A stretch of DNA of 64,000 bases from Pseudomonas sp. efr-133-TYG-5 (GTDB lineage: Bacteria > Pseudomonadota > Gammaproteobacteria > Pseudomonadales > Pseudomonadaceae). The notes beneath the pieces are model-generated. The model had not been told where the DNA came from. It did not search any database and saw only the letters and a list, made by a program, of their open reading frames with translations. The position numbers were made by a program, and so were the translations under genes. Below, piece after piece: positions 16,979 through 25,652 of the stretch (positions are counted from its first letter, which is position 1; the number at the start of each line of letters is the position of its first letter). The stretch lies in assembly GCF_030209175.1 (NCBI RefSeq), contig NZ_JARVSM010000007.1:248001-312000 (forward strand). The letters run 5' to 3'.

Positions 16979-17482
16979 TCAGGCAACGGCTGCGGGGCTG
17001 TGCAGGCCGTAGAAGGTGCACGGATAACCGTTGACCGTACGCTGCTGCCGGGTGAATTCGCCGCCGCTCAGATCAGCGATGATCCGCGCCCAGAAGCGCT
17101 GTGCCGGGCGGTTGGCGTCGATGTGGAAAATCTGCCATTGCCCGGGCAGGCGGCTCAAGAGGGCAGAGACGACAAACTGCGCGACGCCTTGGCCACGGAA
17201 GCGCCGGCTGACGAAGAAATAGCCGATGTTGTACTCGGCGCCGTTGAGGTGAATGTCGTCATCCACGCTCACGAACCCCGCCAACTCACCGTCGACCCTG
17301 AGCAGGAACGGTCGGGTTGCCGGCAGGCGCCAGTAATCGTCCAGTGGCTGGATCCGGAAGAAGCCGTGTTCAGCCAGTTTCAGCGGCAACCATTGGCTGA
17401 AGTCGTACAGGTAGAACTGCATCAGGTTCTCGATGATTTGCAGTTCGTCGCGCTGGGCGGGGTGCAGCTCGATGATGGACAT
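16979..17482 (-). CDS. GNAT-family N-acetyltransferase
   Basis: 167 residues with the GNAT acetyl-CoA motif seen as FFVSRRFRGQGVAQFVVSAL (Q/R-x-x-G-x-G type) and a C-terminal FWARIIADLSGGEF. ATG 17482 is chosen; an upstream TTG at 17503 would add seven residues. The acceptor substrate is unknown. A separate gene from its neighbours. Confidence 0.8.
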   Translation of the reverse strand: MSIIELHPAQRDELQIIENLMQFYLYDFSQWLPLKLAEHGFFRIQPLDDYWRLPATRPFLLRVDGELAGFVSVDDDIHLNGAEYNIGYFFVSRRFRGQGVAQFVVSALLSRLPGQWQIFHIDANRPAQRFWARIIADLSGGEFTRQQRTVNGYPCTFYGLHSPAAVA

Positions 17483-17569
17483 GTTGGCGAGCTCTGGAGA
17501 CAAGACCTGAGTATTGTCGATTGCTTCGCCAACGGCACACGATCAGTTGCCGTGCCGGGTGCCAGCGGA

Positions 17570-19513
17570 CTAGCTGGCTGCCGGTTTCGCCGCCCGCCTG
17601 GCGCTGCCTGGTGTTTTACTGCGGGTCGACTTGCGCTTTTTCTTCCACGGCGCCGCAGCCTTGCCGGTGGGTGGCGGGCCGCTGATGGTCAGGCTCAGGC
17701 CGGCGCACCGGCTGACCTGCTTGCTCATCCAGGCCGCCTGTTTGGTGACGAATTCTTCCAGGCTCATTTCGCCGCTCTGGACCATGTCCAGCGCCTGTTC
17801 CCAGATGGCCGTGGTGCCGGGGTCGGCAATGGCTCGGGGCACCGCATCGATCAGGCTGAATGCTGCCGGGGTCGCGGCCAGGGCCTTGCCGTTCTTCACC
17901 AGGTAGCCGCGATCCAACAGGCCCTGGATGATCGAGGCGCGGGTGGCCTCGGTGCCGATGCCGGTGGTGTCCTTGAGTTTCTGCTTGAGCAGGGGATCTT
18001 CCACCAGTTTGGCGACGTTCTTCATTGCCTTGATCAGGTCGCCTTCGGTGTAGGGCTTGGGCGGTTGTGTCCACAGGTCCTTGAGCTTCACCTCGGCCAC
18101 GGCGCACTCGGCACCCTGGGTCAGCGCCGGCAGGGTTTGCGGTGCCGGTGCTTCGCGGCCCTTGGCCGGGGCCAGCGCTTCAGGTAGGGCGCGCTTCCAG
18201 CCCGGTTCGATGATCTGCTTGCCGACGGCGCGCAATGCCTGGCCGGCGCAGTCGAAGTCGGCCTGGGTGCGATCGTATTCATGGTTGGGCAGGAACTGCG
18301 CCAGATAGCGTGCGCGAATCAGCGTGTAGACCGCGCGGTGCTTGCCGCTGAGCTTTTCCAGATGCTTCGCCGCGGCGGTGGGGATGATGCCGTGGTGGGC
18401 GCTGACTTTGCCGTCGTTCCAGGCGCGGGATTTGCGCTGCGGCTCGAGAAAGCCCTCGAGCGCTGCAAGGCCTGGGTCGGCCTGGCGCAGCGCGGCGAGA
18501 ATCCCCGGCGCCTCGCTGTGCTGGCTCAGCGGCAGGTAACCGCAGTCGCTGCGCGGATAGGTGATGACTTTGTAGGTTTCGTAGAGCGCCTGGGCGATGT
18601 CGAGGGTTTCCTGGGCGCCGAGGCCGAGTTTCTTCGAACAGACTTCCTGCAGGGTGCCGAGGTCGAAGGGCAGCGGTGCCACTTCGCGCATGCGCTCGGT
18701 GCGCAGCTTGACCACCCGGGCACTGGCGGCGCTGCCGAGTGCCGCCGCGGCTTGCTGGGCCAGCGCCTGATCCAGGCAGCGATCCTGATCGTCACAGACA
18801 TCGCCTGGCGCGCGCCATTGCGCGGTGAACGGCGTGCCGTCGTGAAGCAACTGCACTTCGATGGCCCAGTACGCCACCGGGACAAAGTCGGCGATGCTGC
18901 GATCGCGATCGACTACCAGGCGCAGGGTCGGCGTCTGCACCCGGCCCACCGGCAGCACGCCCTGGTAGCCGGACTGGCGGCCGAGCAGGGTGAACAGGCG
19001 GCTCATGTTCATGCCGATCAGCCAGTCGGCGCGCGAGCGCCCCAGCGCCGAGTGATAGAGGCTGAAGGTTTCCGCCCCCGGTTTGAGTGCCGCCAGGGCC
19101 TTGCGGATCGACGCCTCGTCCAGCGCCGACAGCCACAGGCGGCGGATCGGCCCGCGATAGCGGCAATGCTCGACCAGCTCGCGGGCGATCATCTCGCCTT
19201 CGCGGTCGGCGTCGGTCGCGATAATCAGCTCGCTGGCTTCGCCGAGCAGCCGCTTCACCGCTTTGTACTGGCTGGCGGTGCGTGGCTTGACGGTCATCTT
19301 CCATTTGTCCGGGATGATCGGCAGGTCCGCCAGTACCCAGCGTTTGTAGCGGGCGTCGTAGGCGTCCGGCGGGGCGGTTTCCAGCAGGTGGCCGATGCAC
19401 CAGGTCACCGTGACATCCGTTCCCAGCCAGCAGCCGTCGCCCCGGCGCCTGGCGCCGAGCACGGCCGCGATATCCTTGGCCTGGGAAGGTTTTTCACAGA
19501 GGTACAGCTGCAT
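17570..19513 (-). CDS. topB: DNA topoisomerase III
   Basis: 647 residues, close to E. coli TopB (653). Toprim motifs are visible (LCEKPSQAKDI; TDADREGEMIA) and the catalytic Tyr is in ITYPRSDC. A basic C-terminal tail (KKKRKSTRSK) replaces zinc fingers. It decatenates replication and recombination intermediates. ATG 19513 is used; ATG 19522 would add three residues. A LexA-type box lies 73 bases upstream. Confidence 0.93.
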   Translation of the reverse strand: MQLYLCEKPSQAKDIAAVLGARRRGDGCWLGTDVTVTWCIGHLLETAPPDAYDARYKRWVLADLPIIPDKWKMTVKPRTASQYKAVKRLLGEASELIIATDADREGEMIARELVEHCRYRGPIRRLWLSALDEASIRKALAALKPGAETFSLYHSALGRSRADWLIGMNMSRLFTLLGRQSGYQGVLPVGRVQTPTLRLVVDRDRSIADFVPVAYWAIEVQLLHDGTPFTAQWRAPGDVCDDQDRCLDQALAQQAAAALGSAASARVVKLRTERMREVAPLPFDLGTLQEVCSKKLGLGAQETLDIAQALYETYKVITYPRSDCGYLPLSQHSEAPGILAALRQADPGLAALEGFLEPQRKSRAWNDGKVSAHHGIIPTAAAKHLEKLSGKHRAVYTLIRARYLAQFLPNHEYDRTQADFDCAGQALRAVGKQIIEPGWKRALPEALAPAKGREAPAPQTLPALTQGAECAVAEVKLKDLWTQPPKPYTEGDLIKAMKNVAKLVEDPLLKQKLKDTTGIGTEATRASIIQGLLDRGYLVKNGKALAATPAAFSLIDAVPRAIADPGTTAIWEQALDMVQSGEMSLEEFVTKQAAWMSKQVSRCAGLSLTISGPPPTGKAAAPWKKKRKSTRSKTPGSARRAAKPAAS

Positions 19514-19578
19514 AACCACCATCGTCGATCATTGCCCGCAGAGGCGCACAGAATGGCCGGACTTGCGCAACGGAGCAA

Positions 19579-19608
19579 CTTTTATCTGTATGGATATACA
19601 GATAAAAG
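19579..19608. promoter_or_regulatory. LexA (SOS) box within a 13-4-13 palindrome
   Basis: CTGTATGGATATACAG at 19586-19601 fits the CTGT-N8-ACAG LexA consensus. It sits inside a larger perfect inverted repeat (CTTTTATCTGTAT, four-base spacer, ATACAGATAAAAG). It is 73 bases before topB and about 160 before the DUF427 gene, so topB is the likelier target. Confidence 0.7.
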
Positions 19609-19767
19609 CATTGCCGCAAATGACCGGGCGGCAGTGTGGCGAAGGCGCAGATACTTCGGGCGTCGCGGTTTCATTGCAGCGGGAAACCGTTCGGCTGCGA
19701 ATCCGGCGTAATCCCATGGCATGGGTTATACCTGAACCGGTCTCTTCGCCGTCTTCAGGAGAACCCC

Positions 19768-20136
19768 ATGAAAAGCTCCGGTCCCAGCCCCGTGATCACT
19801 GTCGAAGAACTTCCAGGTTGCCTGGTGGTGAAATTCCATGGCATCCAGGTCGCTGCGTCGTCCCATGTGCTGGTGCTGAACGAGGCCAACTATCCGCCGG
19901 TGTACTACGTCCCGCGCGAAGACATCGACGAAAAATACTTCGCCCGCACCGACCACACCAGTTATTGCCCGTACAAGGGCGACGCCAGCTACTTCAGCCT
20001 GCAGGTACCGGGACATGAAGGGGCGAATGCGGTGTGGACCTACGAACAGCCGAAGATCTCGGTCGATCAGATCAAGAACTATGTGGCGTTCTATCCCGAT
20101 CAAGTGAAATTCGAGGTGATCAAGGCGGATGCCTGA
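19768..20136 (+). CDS. DUF427 domain-containing protein
   Basis: 122 residues with DUF427 features: PPVYYVPREDIDEKYF, HTSYCPYKGDASYFSL and QIKNYVAFYPDQV. The family is cytoplasmic and uncharacterised. ATG 19768 is seven bases after AGGAG; the open frame upstream is not used. It is convergent with the transporter gene at 20209 and separated from it by a stem-loop. Confidence 0.88.
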   Translation: MKSSGPSPVITVEELPGCLVVKFHGIQVAASSHVLVLNEANYPPVYYVPREDIDEKYFARTDHTSYCPYKGDASYFSLQVPGHEGANAVWTYEQPKISVDQIKNYVAFYPDQVKFEVIKADA

Positions 20137-20167
20137 GCGGCAAAGCGGTGGGAGGTATGCCGGTGCG

Positions 20168-20189
20168 CTGAGGGAGCAGGCTCCCTCAG
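20168..20189. terminator. Stem-loop between DUF427 and the MHS transporter genes
   Basis: CTGAGGGAG (20168-20176), loop CAGG, CTCCCTCAG (20181-20189) is a perfect 9-bp hairpin between two convergent stop codons. Confidence 0.65.
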
Positions 20190-20208
20190 CCGGTTTATCG
20201 ACTCGCGA

Positions 20209-21831
20209 TCAGTTCTTGTCCAGATCGATATTCTTCGTCTCGCGCAGACAGATCATCCCCACCACCAGGCTCACCGCGGTCACCAGTACCGGGTACCACA
20301 GGCCGTAGAAAATATCCCCGGTGTAGACCACCAGCGCGAACGATACGGTCGGCAGGAAGCCGCCGAACCAGCCGTTGCCGATGTGGTAGGGCAGGGACAT
20401 CGAGGTGTAGCGGATGCGCGTCGGGAACAGTTCGACCATCAACGCCGCCAGCGGCCCGTAGCACATCGCGGAGATGATGATCAGCGCGACGATCAGGGCG
20501 ACGATCATCGGTTTGTTGATCTGTTGCAGGTCGGCCTGTTGCGGGTAGCCGGCGAGGGTCACCGCGCCGCGCAGGGCCGATTCATCGAAACCGTCGAGTT
20601 TCACATCGCCGACGCTCACCTGCACCGCGCTGCCGGCGGGCGCCGCGACGCTGGTGTAGGGCAGGCCCTGTTTGACCAGGAAGGTCTTGACCTTGTCGCA
20701 TGGGCTGTCGAATTTGGCCTTGCCCACCGGATCGAACTGGAAGGTGCAGGTGGCCGGGTCGGCCACCACGGTGATCGGCGCCTGGCGGCTGGCCTGGTCG
20801 ATCGCCGGGTTGGCGTAGTGCGCCAGCGATTTGAAGATCGGGAAGTACAGCGCCGTGGCCAGCAGCAGGCCGAGCATCAGCACCGGTTTGCGCCCGACCT
20901 TGTCCGATAGCCAGCCGAAGATGATGAAGAACGGCGCGCCGATCACCACGCTGATAATCAGCAGGCTGTTGGCCACCGCCGGATCCATTTTGAGGAACTG
21001 GGTGAGAAAGAACAGCACGTAGAACTGCGCGGCGTAGAAGGTCACGGCCTGCCCGGCGTTGATGCTGAACAGGGCGATCAGCACCACCTTGAGGTTTTCC
21101 CATTTGCCGAAGGATTCGCGAATCGGCGCCTGCGAGGTTTTGCCTTGCTCTTTCATCTTCAGGTACGCCGGCGATTCATGCAGGCTCAGGCGAATCCAGG
21201 TGGAAATGCCCAGCAGCACGATCGACAGCAGGAACGGAATGCGCCAGCCCCACACTTCGAACTGATCGCCGGTGAAGTAGCGGCAACCGAGTACCACCAG
21301 CAGCGACAGCAGCAGGCCGAGGGTCGCGGTGGACTGAATCCAGCTGGTGTGGAAGCCACGCTTGCCGATCGGCGCGTGTTCCGCCACGTAGGTCGCGGCG
21401 CCGCCGTATTCGCCGCCGAGGGCCAGGCCCTGGAGCATGCGCAGCAGCACGAGGATGATCGGCGCGGCGATGCCGATGCTGGCGTAGGTCGGCAGCAGGC
21501 CGACGCAGAAGGTCGCCACGCCCATCAGGATGATGGTGGCGAGGAAGGTGTATTTGCGCCCGATCATGTCCCCCAACCGACCGAACACCAGCGCGCCGAA
21601 CGGCCGCACGATAAACCCTGCCGCGAACGCCATCAGGGCGAAGATGAACGCCGTGGTGTCGTTGACCCCGGCGAAGAACTGCTTGCTGATGACCGCCGCC
21701 AGGGCGCCGTAGAGAAAGAAGTCATACCATTCGAACACCGTCCCCAGGGACGAGGCGAAGATGACCTTGCGGGTATCGGGGCTGGTGTCCGCGCTGCGCG
21801 CGACGTCCAGCGGCTGAACGTGTTCTGACAT
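20209..21831 (-). CDS. MFS transporter, metabolite:H+ symporter (MHS) family
   Basis: 540 residues with about 12 membrane helices. MHS features: SSLGTVFEWYDFFLYG in TM1 and FGRLGDMIGRKYT (motif A). Members import dicarboxylates, citrate, shikimate, betaine or proline. An insert of about 90 hydrophilic residues with two cysteines (CTFQFDPVGKAKFDSPCDK) between late helices is unusual and seems to form a periplasmic loop. ATG 21831 is chosen for the conserved start. A CA-rich Hfq/Crc motif lies 21-34 bases upstream. It lies downstream of the GMC oxidoreductase gene. Confidence 0.85.
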   Translation of the reverse strand: MSEHVQPLDVARSADTSPDTRKVIFASSLGTVFEWYDFFLYGALAAVISKQFFAGVNDTTAFIFALMAFAAGFIVRPFGALVFGRLGDMIGRKYTFLATIILMGVATFCVGLLPTYASIGIAAPIILVLLRMLQGLALGGEYGGAATYVAEHAPIGKRGFHTSWIQSTATLGLLLSLLVVLGCRYFTGDQFEVWGWRIPFLLSIVLLGISTWIRLSLHESPAYLKMKEQGKTSQAPIRESFGKWENLKVVLIALFSINAGQAVTFYAAQFYVLFFLTQFLKMDPAVANSLLIISVVIGAPFFIIFGWLSDKVGRKPVLMLGLLLATALYFPIFKSLAHYANPAIDQASRQAPITVVADPATCTFQFDPVGKAKFDSPCDKVKTFLVKQGLPYTSVAAPAGSAVQVSVGDVKLDGFDESALRGAVTLAGYPQQADLQQINKPMIVALIVALIIISAMCYGPLAALMVELFPTRIRYTSMSLPYHIGNGWFGGFLPTVSFALVVYTGDIFYGLWYPVLVTAVSLVVGMICLRETKNIDLDKN

Positions 21832-21851
21832 ATCGGTATCCCTCACAGTGA

Positions 21852-21865
21852 TTGTTTTTGTTGTT
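21852..21865 (-). promoter_or_regulatory. Hfq/Crc CA motif upstream of the MHS transporter
   Basis: The coding strand reads AACAACAAAAACAA just before the ribosome site; it contains a perfect AAnAAnAA catabolite activity motif. In Pseudomonas Hfq with Crc represses translation at such sites when preferred carbon sources are present. Confidence 0.55.
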
Positions 21866-21967
21866 CCACTGGTGCTGCATGTCCGGGTGTCGCGTGATGC
21901 CTTTGTTCTCTGGTGCAAAAAACGCGGGGTGCGAGCCTGCTCGCGAAGGCGCACTTTGCGTCAATCT

Positions 21968-23629
21968 CTATGTTGAATGGGCGAGCGCATTCTCCAGCGG
22001 GCTCGCTCCTGCAATGGCGCTGTTCACCGGTGGCGTAAGGATCAGCTGGGCGGCCTTCTCGGCAATCATCAGCGTAGGCGAACAGGTGTTGCCCGAGGTG
22101 ATGCACGGCATGATCGAGGCATCGGCGATGCGCAGGCCGGGGACGCCATGCACGCGCAACTGCGCATCGACCACCGCGTCGGCATCGTTGCCCATGCGGC
22201 AGGTGCCCACCGGATGGAAAATCGTCGTGCCGATCTTCGCCGCCGCTTCGTGCAGTTGTTGTTCCGTTTGCAGGCTGGCGCCGGGCAGGTATTCCACCGG
22301 GTTGAACGCTTGCAGGGCCGGGGCACTGATAATCCGGCGGGTCAGGCGAATGGCGTCGGCGGCCACGCGCAGGTCCTCGGGATGGCTGAGGTAATTGGGC
22401 TGGATCAGCGGTGCCGCCTGCGGGTCCGCCGAACGAATGTCCACCCGGCCACGGCTCTGCGGCCGCAAGTCACACACCGACGCGGTGAACGCCGGGAAGC
22501 TGTGCAGCGGTTCGCCAAAACGCTCCAGCGACAACGGCTGGACGTGGTATTCGAGGTTGGCCGAGGTCTGTTCCGGCCCGGAGCGGGCGAACGCGCCGAG
22601 CTGACTCGGCGCCATCGACAGTGGCCCGCTGCGGTCATACAGATAGCGCAGGCCCATGCCCATCTTGCCCCACAGGCTGCCGGCGATCTGGTTGAGGGTG
22701 CGGGCGTTGTCCAGTCGATAGATCAGGCGCAGTTGCAGGTGATCCTGCAGATTGCCGCCGACTCCCGGCAGTTCATGCGTGACGCCGATGCCGAGTTTCT
22801 CCAGCAGCGGTCGCGGGCCGATCCCGGAGCGCTGCAGGATGCCCGGCGAGCCCACCGAACCGGCGCACAGGACTATTTCCTTGCGCGCCTTGAAGCGTCT
22901 GACCTGGCCCTGCCAACGGGCGCTGACGGCGGCCGCGCGACCTTCCTCGAATAGCACCCGGTCAACCTCGACCTCGGTCAGCACGGTCAGGTTGGCGCGG
23001 TGGCGAATCGGCTTGAGAAACGCCTTGGCCGCGTTCCAGCGCACGCCGGCCTTCTGGTTGACCTGGAAGTAGCCGCAGCCTTCGTTGTCGCCCTGATTGA
23101 AATCGTCGATGCTGGCGATGCCGCTCTGTTCGGCGGCGCTGCGAAAGGCATCGAGAACCGGCCACGACAGACGCTGGCGTTCGACCCGCCATTCGCCTTG
23201 GTCGCCATGAAATTCAGCGGCGCCAGCAAAGTGGTTTTCGCTCTGCTTGAACAGTGGCAGCACGTCGTTCCAGGCCCAGCCCGGATTGCCTGCCGCCGCC
23301 CAGCCGTCATAATCGCCGGCCTGGCCACGCATGTAGATCATGCCGTTGATCGAAGAGCAGCCGCCCAGCACCTTGCCGCGCGGATAGCTCAGCGCGCGCC
23401 CGGCAAGGCCCGGTTGTTGTTCCGTCTTGAAGCACCAGTCGGTGCGCGGGTTGCCGATGCAGAACAGGTAACCGACGGGGATGTGAATCCACGGATAGTT
23501 GTCACGCCCGCCGGCCTCCAGCAACAGCACGCGCTGGCCAGCGTCCGCCGACAGTCGATTGGCCAGCAAACAGCCGGCGGGGCCGGCGCCGACCACGATG
23601 TAGTCGTATTCATCGAGGGAAGTCTGCAT
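21968..23629 (-). CDS. GMC-family FAD oxidoreductase (choline/alcohol dehydrogenase-like)
   Basis: 553 residues. N-terminal FAD-binding motif VVGAGPAGCLLANRLS, GMC signature GKVLGGCSSINGMIYMRG, and C-terminal active-site region (HPVGTCRMG with His; SGNTCSPTLMIAEKAA). The family oxidises alcohols with FAD; choline, PEG or long-chain alcohols are possible, the substrate is not deducible. No betB or betI is nearby, so it is unlikely to be the osmoprotective BetA. It lies 136 bases before the MHS transporter and is divergent from a LysR gene, suggesting uptake and oxidation of one compound. Confidence 0.88.
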   Translation of the reverse strand: MQTSLDEYDYIVVGAGPAGCLLANRLSADAGQRVLLLEAGGRDNYPWIHIPVGYLFCIGNPRTDWCFKTEQQPGLAGRALSYPRGKVLGGCSSINGMIYMRGQAGDYDGWAAAGNPGWAWNDVLPLFKQSENHFAGAAEFHGDQGEWRVERQRLSWPVLDAFRSAAEQSGIASIDDFNQGDNEGCGYFQVNQKAGVRWNAAKAFLKPIRHRANLTVLTEVEVDRVLFEEGRAAAVSARWQGQVRRFKARKEIVLCAGSVGSPGILQRSGIGPRPLLEKLGIGVTHELPGVGGNLQDHLQLRLIYRLDNARTLNQIAGSLWGKMGMGLRYLYDRSGPLSMAPSQLGAFARSGPEQTSANLEYHVQPLSLERFGEPLHSFPAFTASVCDLRPQSRGRVDIRSADPQAAPLIQPNYLSHPEDLRVAADAIRLTRRIISAPALQAFNPVEYLPGASLQTEQQLHEAAAKIGTTIFHPVGTCRMGNDADAVVDAQLRVHGVPGLRIADASIMPCITSGNTCSPTLMIAEKAAQLILTPPVNSAIAGASPLENALAHST

Positions 23630-23642
23630 TCCCTGACCTCAC

Positions 23643-23658
23643 TTCTTGTTTTTGTTGT
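23643..23658 (-). promoter_or_regulatory. Hfq/Crc CA motif upstream of the GMC oxidoreductase
   Basis: The coding strand reads GACAACAAAAACAAGA, giving overlapping AAnAAnAA matches 14-29 bases before the start codon, close to the ribosome site. The transporter gene has the same kind of motif. Confidence 0.55.
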
Positions 23659-23762
23659 CGGACACTCTAGTTGTTAGCTTTCGTTAAAAGAATGTTAGTT
23701 TTTGCGCAGCCGCTGTGCGTTTTTAAACAGCATTGTTTGACGATAGCCGACAAGGACAAGCC

Positions 23763-24695
23763 ATGTTCGACTGGAACGACCTGCGGTTCTTTCTCGAGTT
23801 GCAGCGCAGCGGCCGTTTGCTGACCGCCGCGCGCCGTCTCAACACCACCCATGCCACCGTTGCCCGGCACATCGAGGCCATCGAAAAGAGCCTCGGCACC
23901 GCGCTGTTCGTCCAGCATGCCCAGGGCTACGAAATGACGCCGGCGGGGGAGGCGCTGCTCAAGCACGCCGAGGCCATGGAAAACGTCGCACTGCTGGCCC
24001 AGGAAGAAATCACCCAGTCCACCGCACCGCTGGGCAAGATCCGTGTCGGGGTGACCGAAGGCCTCGGCGTGATGTTTCTGGCGCAGCGCATGATCGGTCT
24101 GTTCGAGCGCTATCCGGGCCTGGAAGTGGAGCTGGTGGCGGTGCCGCGCTTCGTCAGCATCCTCAATCGCGAGGCGGAAATCAGCATTCACCTCGAACGC
24201 CCGGCCGCCGACATGCTGGTCACCCGCAAACTCACCGACTACCGCCTCGCGCTCTACGCCAGCCAGGCCTATCTGGACAGCGCACCGCCGCTGCGCAGCC
24301 GCGAAGACCTCGCTCGGCATGCCTGGATCGGCTACGTCGACGACCTGTTGTTCAGCCAGGAACTGATGTTCCTCAACAGCTTCTGCCGCAACCCGCGTGT
24401 GGTCTTCCACAGCACCAGCGTCATCGCCCAGCAGCAGGCCGCGCGCTCCGGCCTGGGGATCGCCGTGCTGCCGTGTTACATGGCCGCGTCCGACCCGCAG
24501 CTGGTGGCGTTGCTGCCGGACGAGAGCATCGAGCGCAGCTACTGGATCAGCACCCGCCGCGAGCTGCACAAATCAGTACGCCTGCGGGTGGTCTGGGATT
24601 ACGTGGTGGGGTTATGCGCGGCGGAGCAGGGGTTGTTGCTCAACGCCTGCGAGCCGCCGTCCACCGCCGAGGCCTGCCGGGATGGCAGTGACTGA
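23763..24695 (+). CDS. LysR-family transcriptional regulator
   Basis: 310 residues, HTH at about residues 13-40 (SGRLLTAARRLNTTHATVARHI) and a LysR effector domain. It is divergent from the GMC oxidoreductase gene with a 133-base spacer and is the obvious candidate to control it. ATG 23763 gives the usual start; an in-frame ATG is absent closer upstream. Confidence 0.87.
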   Translation: MFDWNDLRFFLELQRSGRLLTAARRLNTTHATVARHIEAIEKSLGTALFVQHAQGYEMTPAGEALLKHAEAMENVALLAQEEITQSTAPLGKIRVGVTEGLGVMFLAQRMIGLFERYPGLEVELVAVPRFVSILNREAEISIHLERPAADMLVTRKLTDYRLALYASQAYLDSAPPLRSREDLARHAWIGYVDDLLFSQELMFLNSFCRNPRVVFHSTSVIAQQQAARSGLGIAVLPCYMAASDPQLVALLPDESIERSYWISTRRELHKSVRLRVVWDYVVGLCAAEQGLLLNACEPPSTAEACRDGSD

Positions 24696-24726
24696 AGACC
24701 GGGCGTCACTCAGCGCGTGGTTGCTT

Positions 24727-24764
24727 TATATATGGAAATCCGTATATTCGATTTTCCATATATA
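24727..24764. promoter_or_regulatory. ArsR operator (12-14-12 inverted repeat)
   Basis: TATATATGGAAA (24727-24738) and TTTCCATATATA (24753-24764) form a perfect dyad 15 bases before the arsR start. AT-rich dyads of this kind immediately before arsR are typical self-repression sites. Confidence 0.7.
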
Positions 24765-24778
24765 CGAGGTGCTGCCTG

Positions 24779-25126
24779 GTGATCACGCCCGCCGAACTGT
24801 TCAAGAGTCTGGCCGACGAAACTCGCGCCCGCGCCACGCTGCTGATCGCCGATCAAGGTGAGTTGTGCGTCTGCGAGCTGATGTGTGCGCTGGACGACAG
24901 CCAGCCGAAAATCAGCCGCCATCTGGCCCAATTGCGCAGCAACGGCCTGTTGCTCGATCGCCGTCAGGGCCAGTGGGTGTATTACCGGCTCAACCCCGAG
25001 CTGCCCGCCTGGGTTGGGGAAATCCTGCAAGTGACCTTGCAGGCCAACGCCGACTGGCTGCAACACAACGCCGCGCGCCTGCACAGCATGGACGGGCGGC
25101 CCGTGCGCGATGCCGCCTGCTGCTGA
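24779..25126 (+). CDS. arsR: Arsenite-responsive repressor
   Basis: 115 residues, winged HTH of the ArsR/SmtB family. The As(III)-binding Cys pair is visible in ELCVCELMC at about residues 28-36; recognition helix QPKISRHLAQLRSNG. GTG start with GAGGT eight bases upstream. It opens an arsR-arsC-arsH operon and should repress it from the dyad at 24727-24764. The C-terminus ends with an extra Cys pair. Confidence 0.92.
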   Translation: MITPAELFKSLADETRARATLLIADQGELCVCELMCALDDSQPKISRHLAQLRSNGLLLDRRQGQWVYYRLNPELPAWVGEILQVTLQANADWLQHNAARLHSMDGRPVRDAACC

Positions 25127-25169
25127 ACCCCCGATCTCTATGTCTGCCCGAAGTCTCCGGAGCCTCCCC

Positions 25170-25640
25170 ATGCGAATCCTGTTCATGTGCACGGCCAACA
25201 GTTGCCGCAGCATTCTCTGCGAAGCGCTGTTCAACCATCTGGCACCGCCCGGTTTCACGGCGATCAGTTCCGGCAGTTTTCCCAAGGGCCAGGTGTTGCC
25301 GCGCAGCCTGTCGACCTTGCAGCAGGCCGGCATCGCTGTCGCCGGCCTGTCCAGCAAAGGCAATGACGCCTTCGCCGACAATCCACCGGACATCGTCATC
25401 ACCGTCTGCGACAAGGCCGCCGGCGAGAGCTGTCCGGTGTACTTCGGCCCGGCCCTGAAGGCGCATTGGGGCCTGGCGGATCCGTCCGATGTCAGCGGCG
25501 ATGAAGCGACCATCGACGCTGCATTTCGCGCCACCCTGGCACAGATCGAGCGCCGCTGCCGCGCCTTCCTCGACCTGCCTTTTCCTACCCTGGGCCGTGA
25601 TCAACTTCAGCGCGAGCTGAATCGCATCGGCTCGCTCTGA
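25170..25640 (+). CDS. arsC: Arsenate reductase, thioredoxin-coupled LMW-phosphatase type
   Basis: 156 residues. The P-loop CX5R is visible in FMCTANSCRS, and the redox Cys pair in ITVCDKAAGESCP. It reduces arsenate to arsenite using thioredoxin. ATG 25170 begins the conserved MRILFMC start. It lies 43 bases after arsR, leaving no room for arsB, the pump that usually sits here. Confidence 0.92.
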   Translation: MRILFMCTANSCRSILCEALFNHLAPPGFTAISSGSFPKGQVLPRSLSTLQQAGIAVAGLSSKGNDAFADNPPDIVITVCDKAAGESCPVYFGPALKAHWGLADPSDVSGDEATIDAAFRATLAQIERRCRAFLDLPFPTLGRDQLQRELNRIGSL

Positions 25641-25652
25641 GCTGGAGGACCC

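Noticed and set aside
18281..19711. Plus-strand frame opposite topB
   Set aside because: TopB motifs are unambiguous; the opposite frame is compositional.
21900..21966. REP-like fragment GCGAGCCTGCTCGC in the MHS/GMC gap
   Set aside because: One imperfect copy only; not enough to annotate as an element.
21968..23629. Calling the GMC gene betA
   Set aside because: No betB/betI/betT neighbours and no decisive sequence feature; the substrate remains open.
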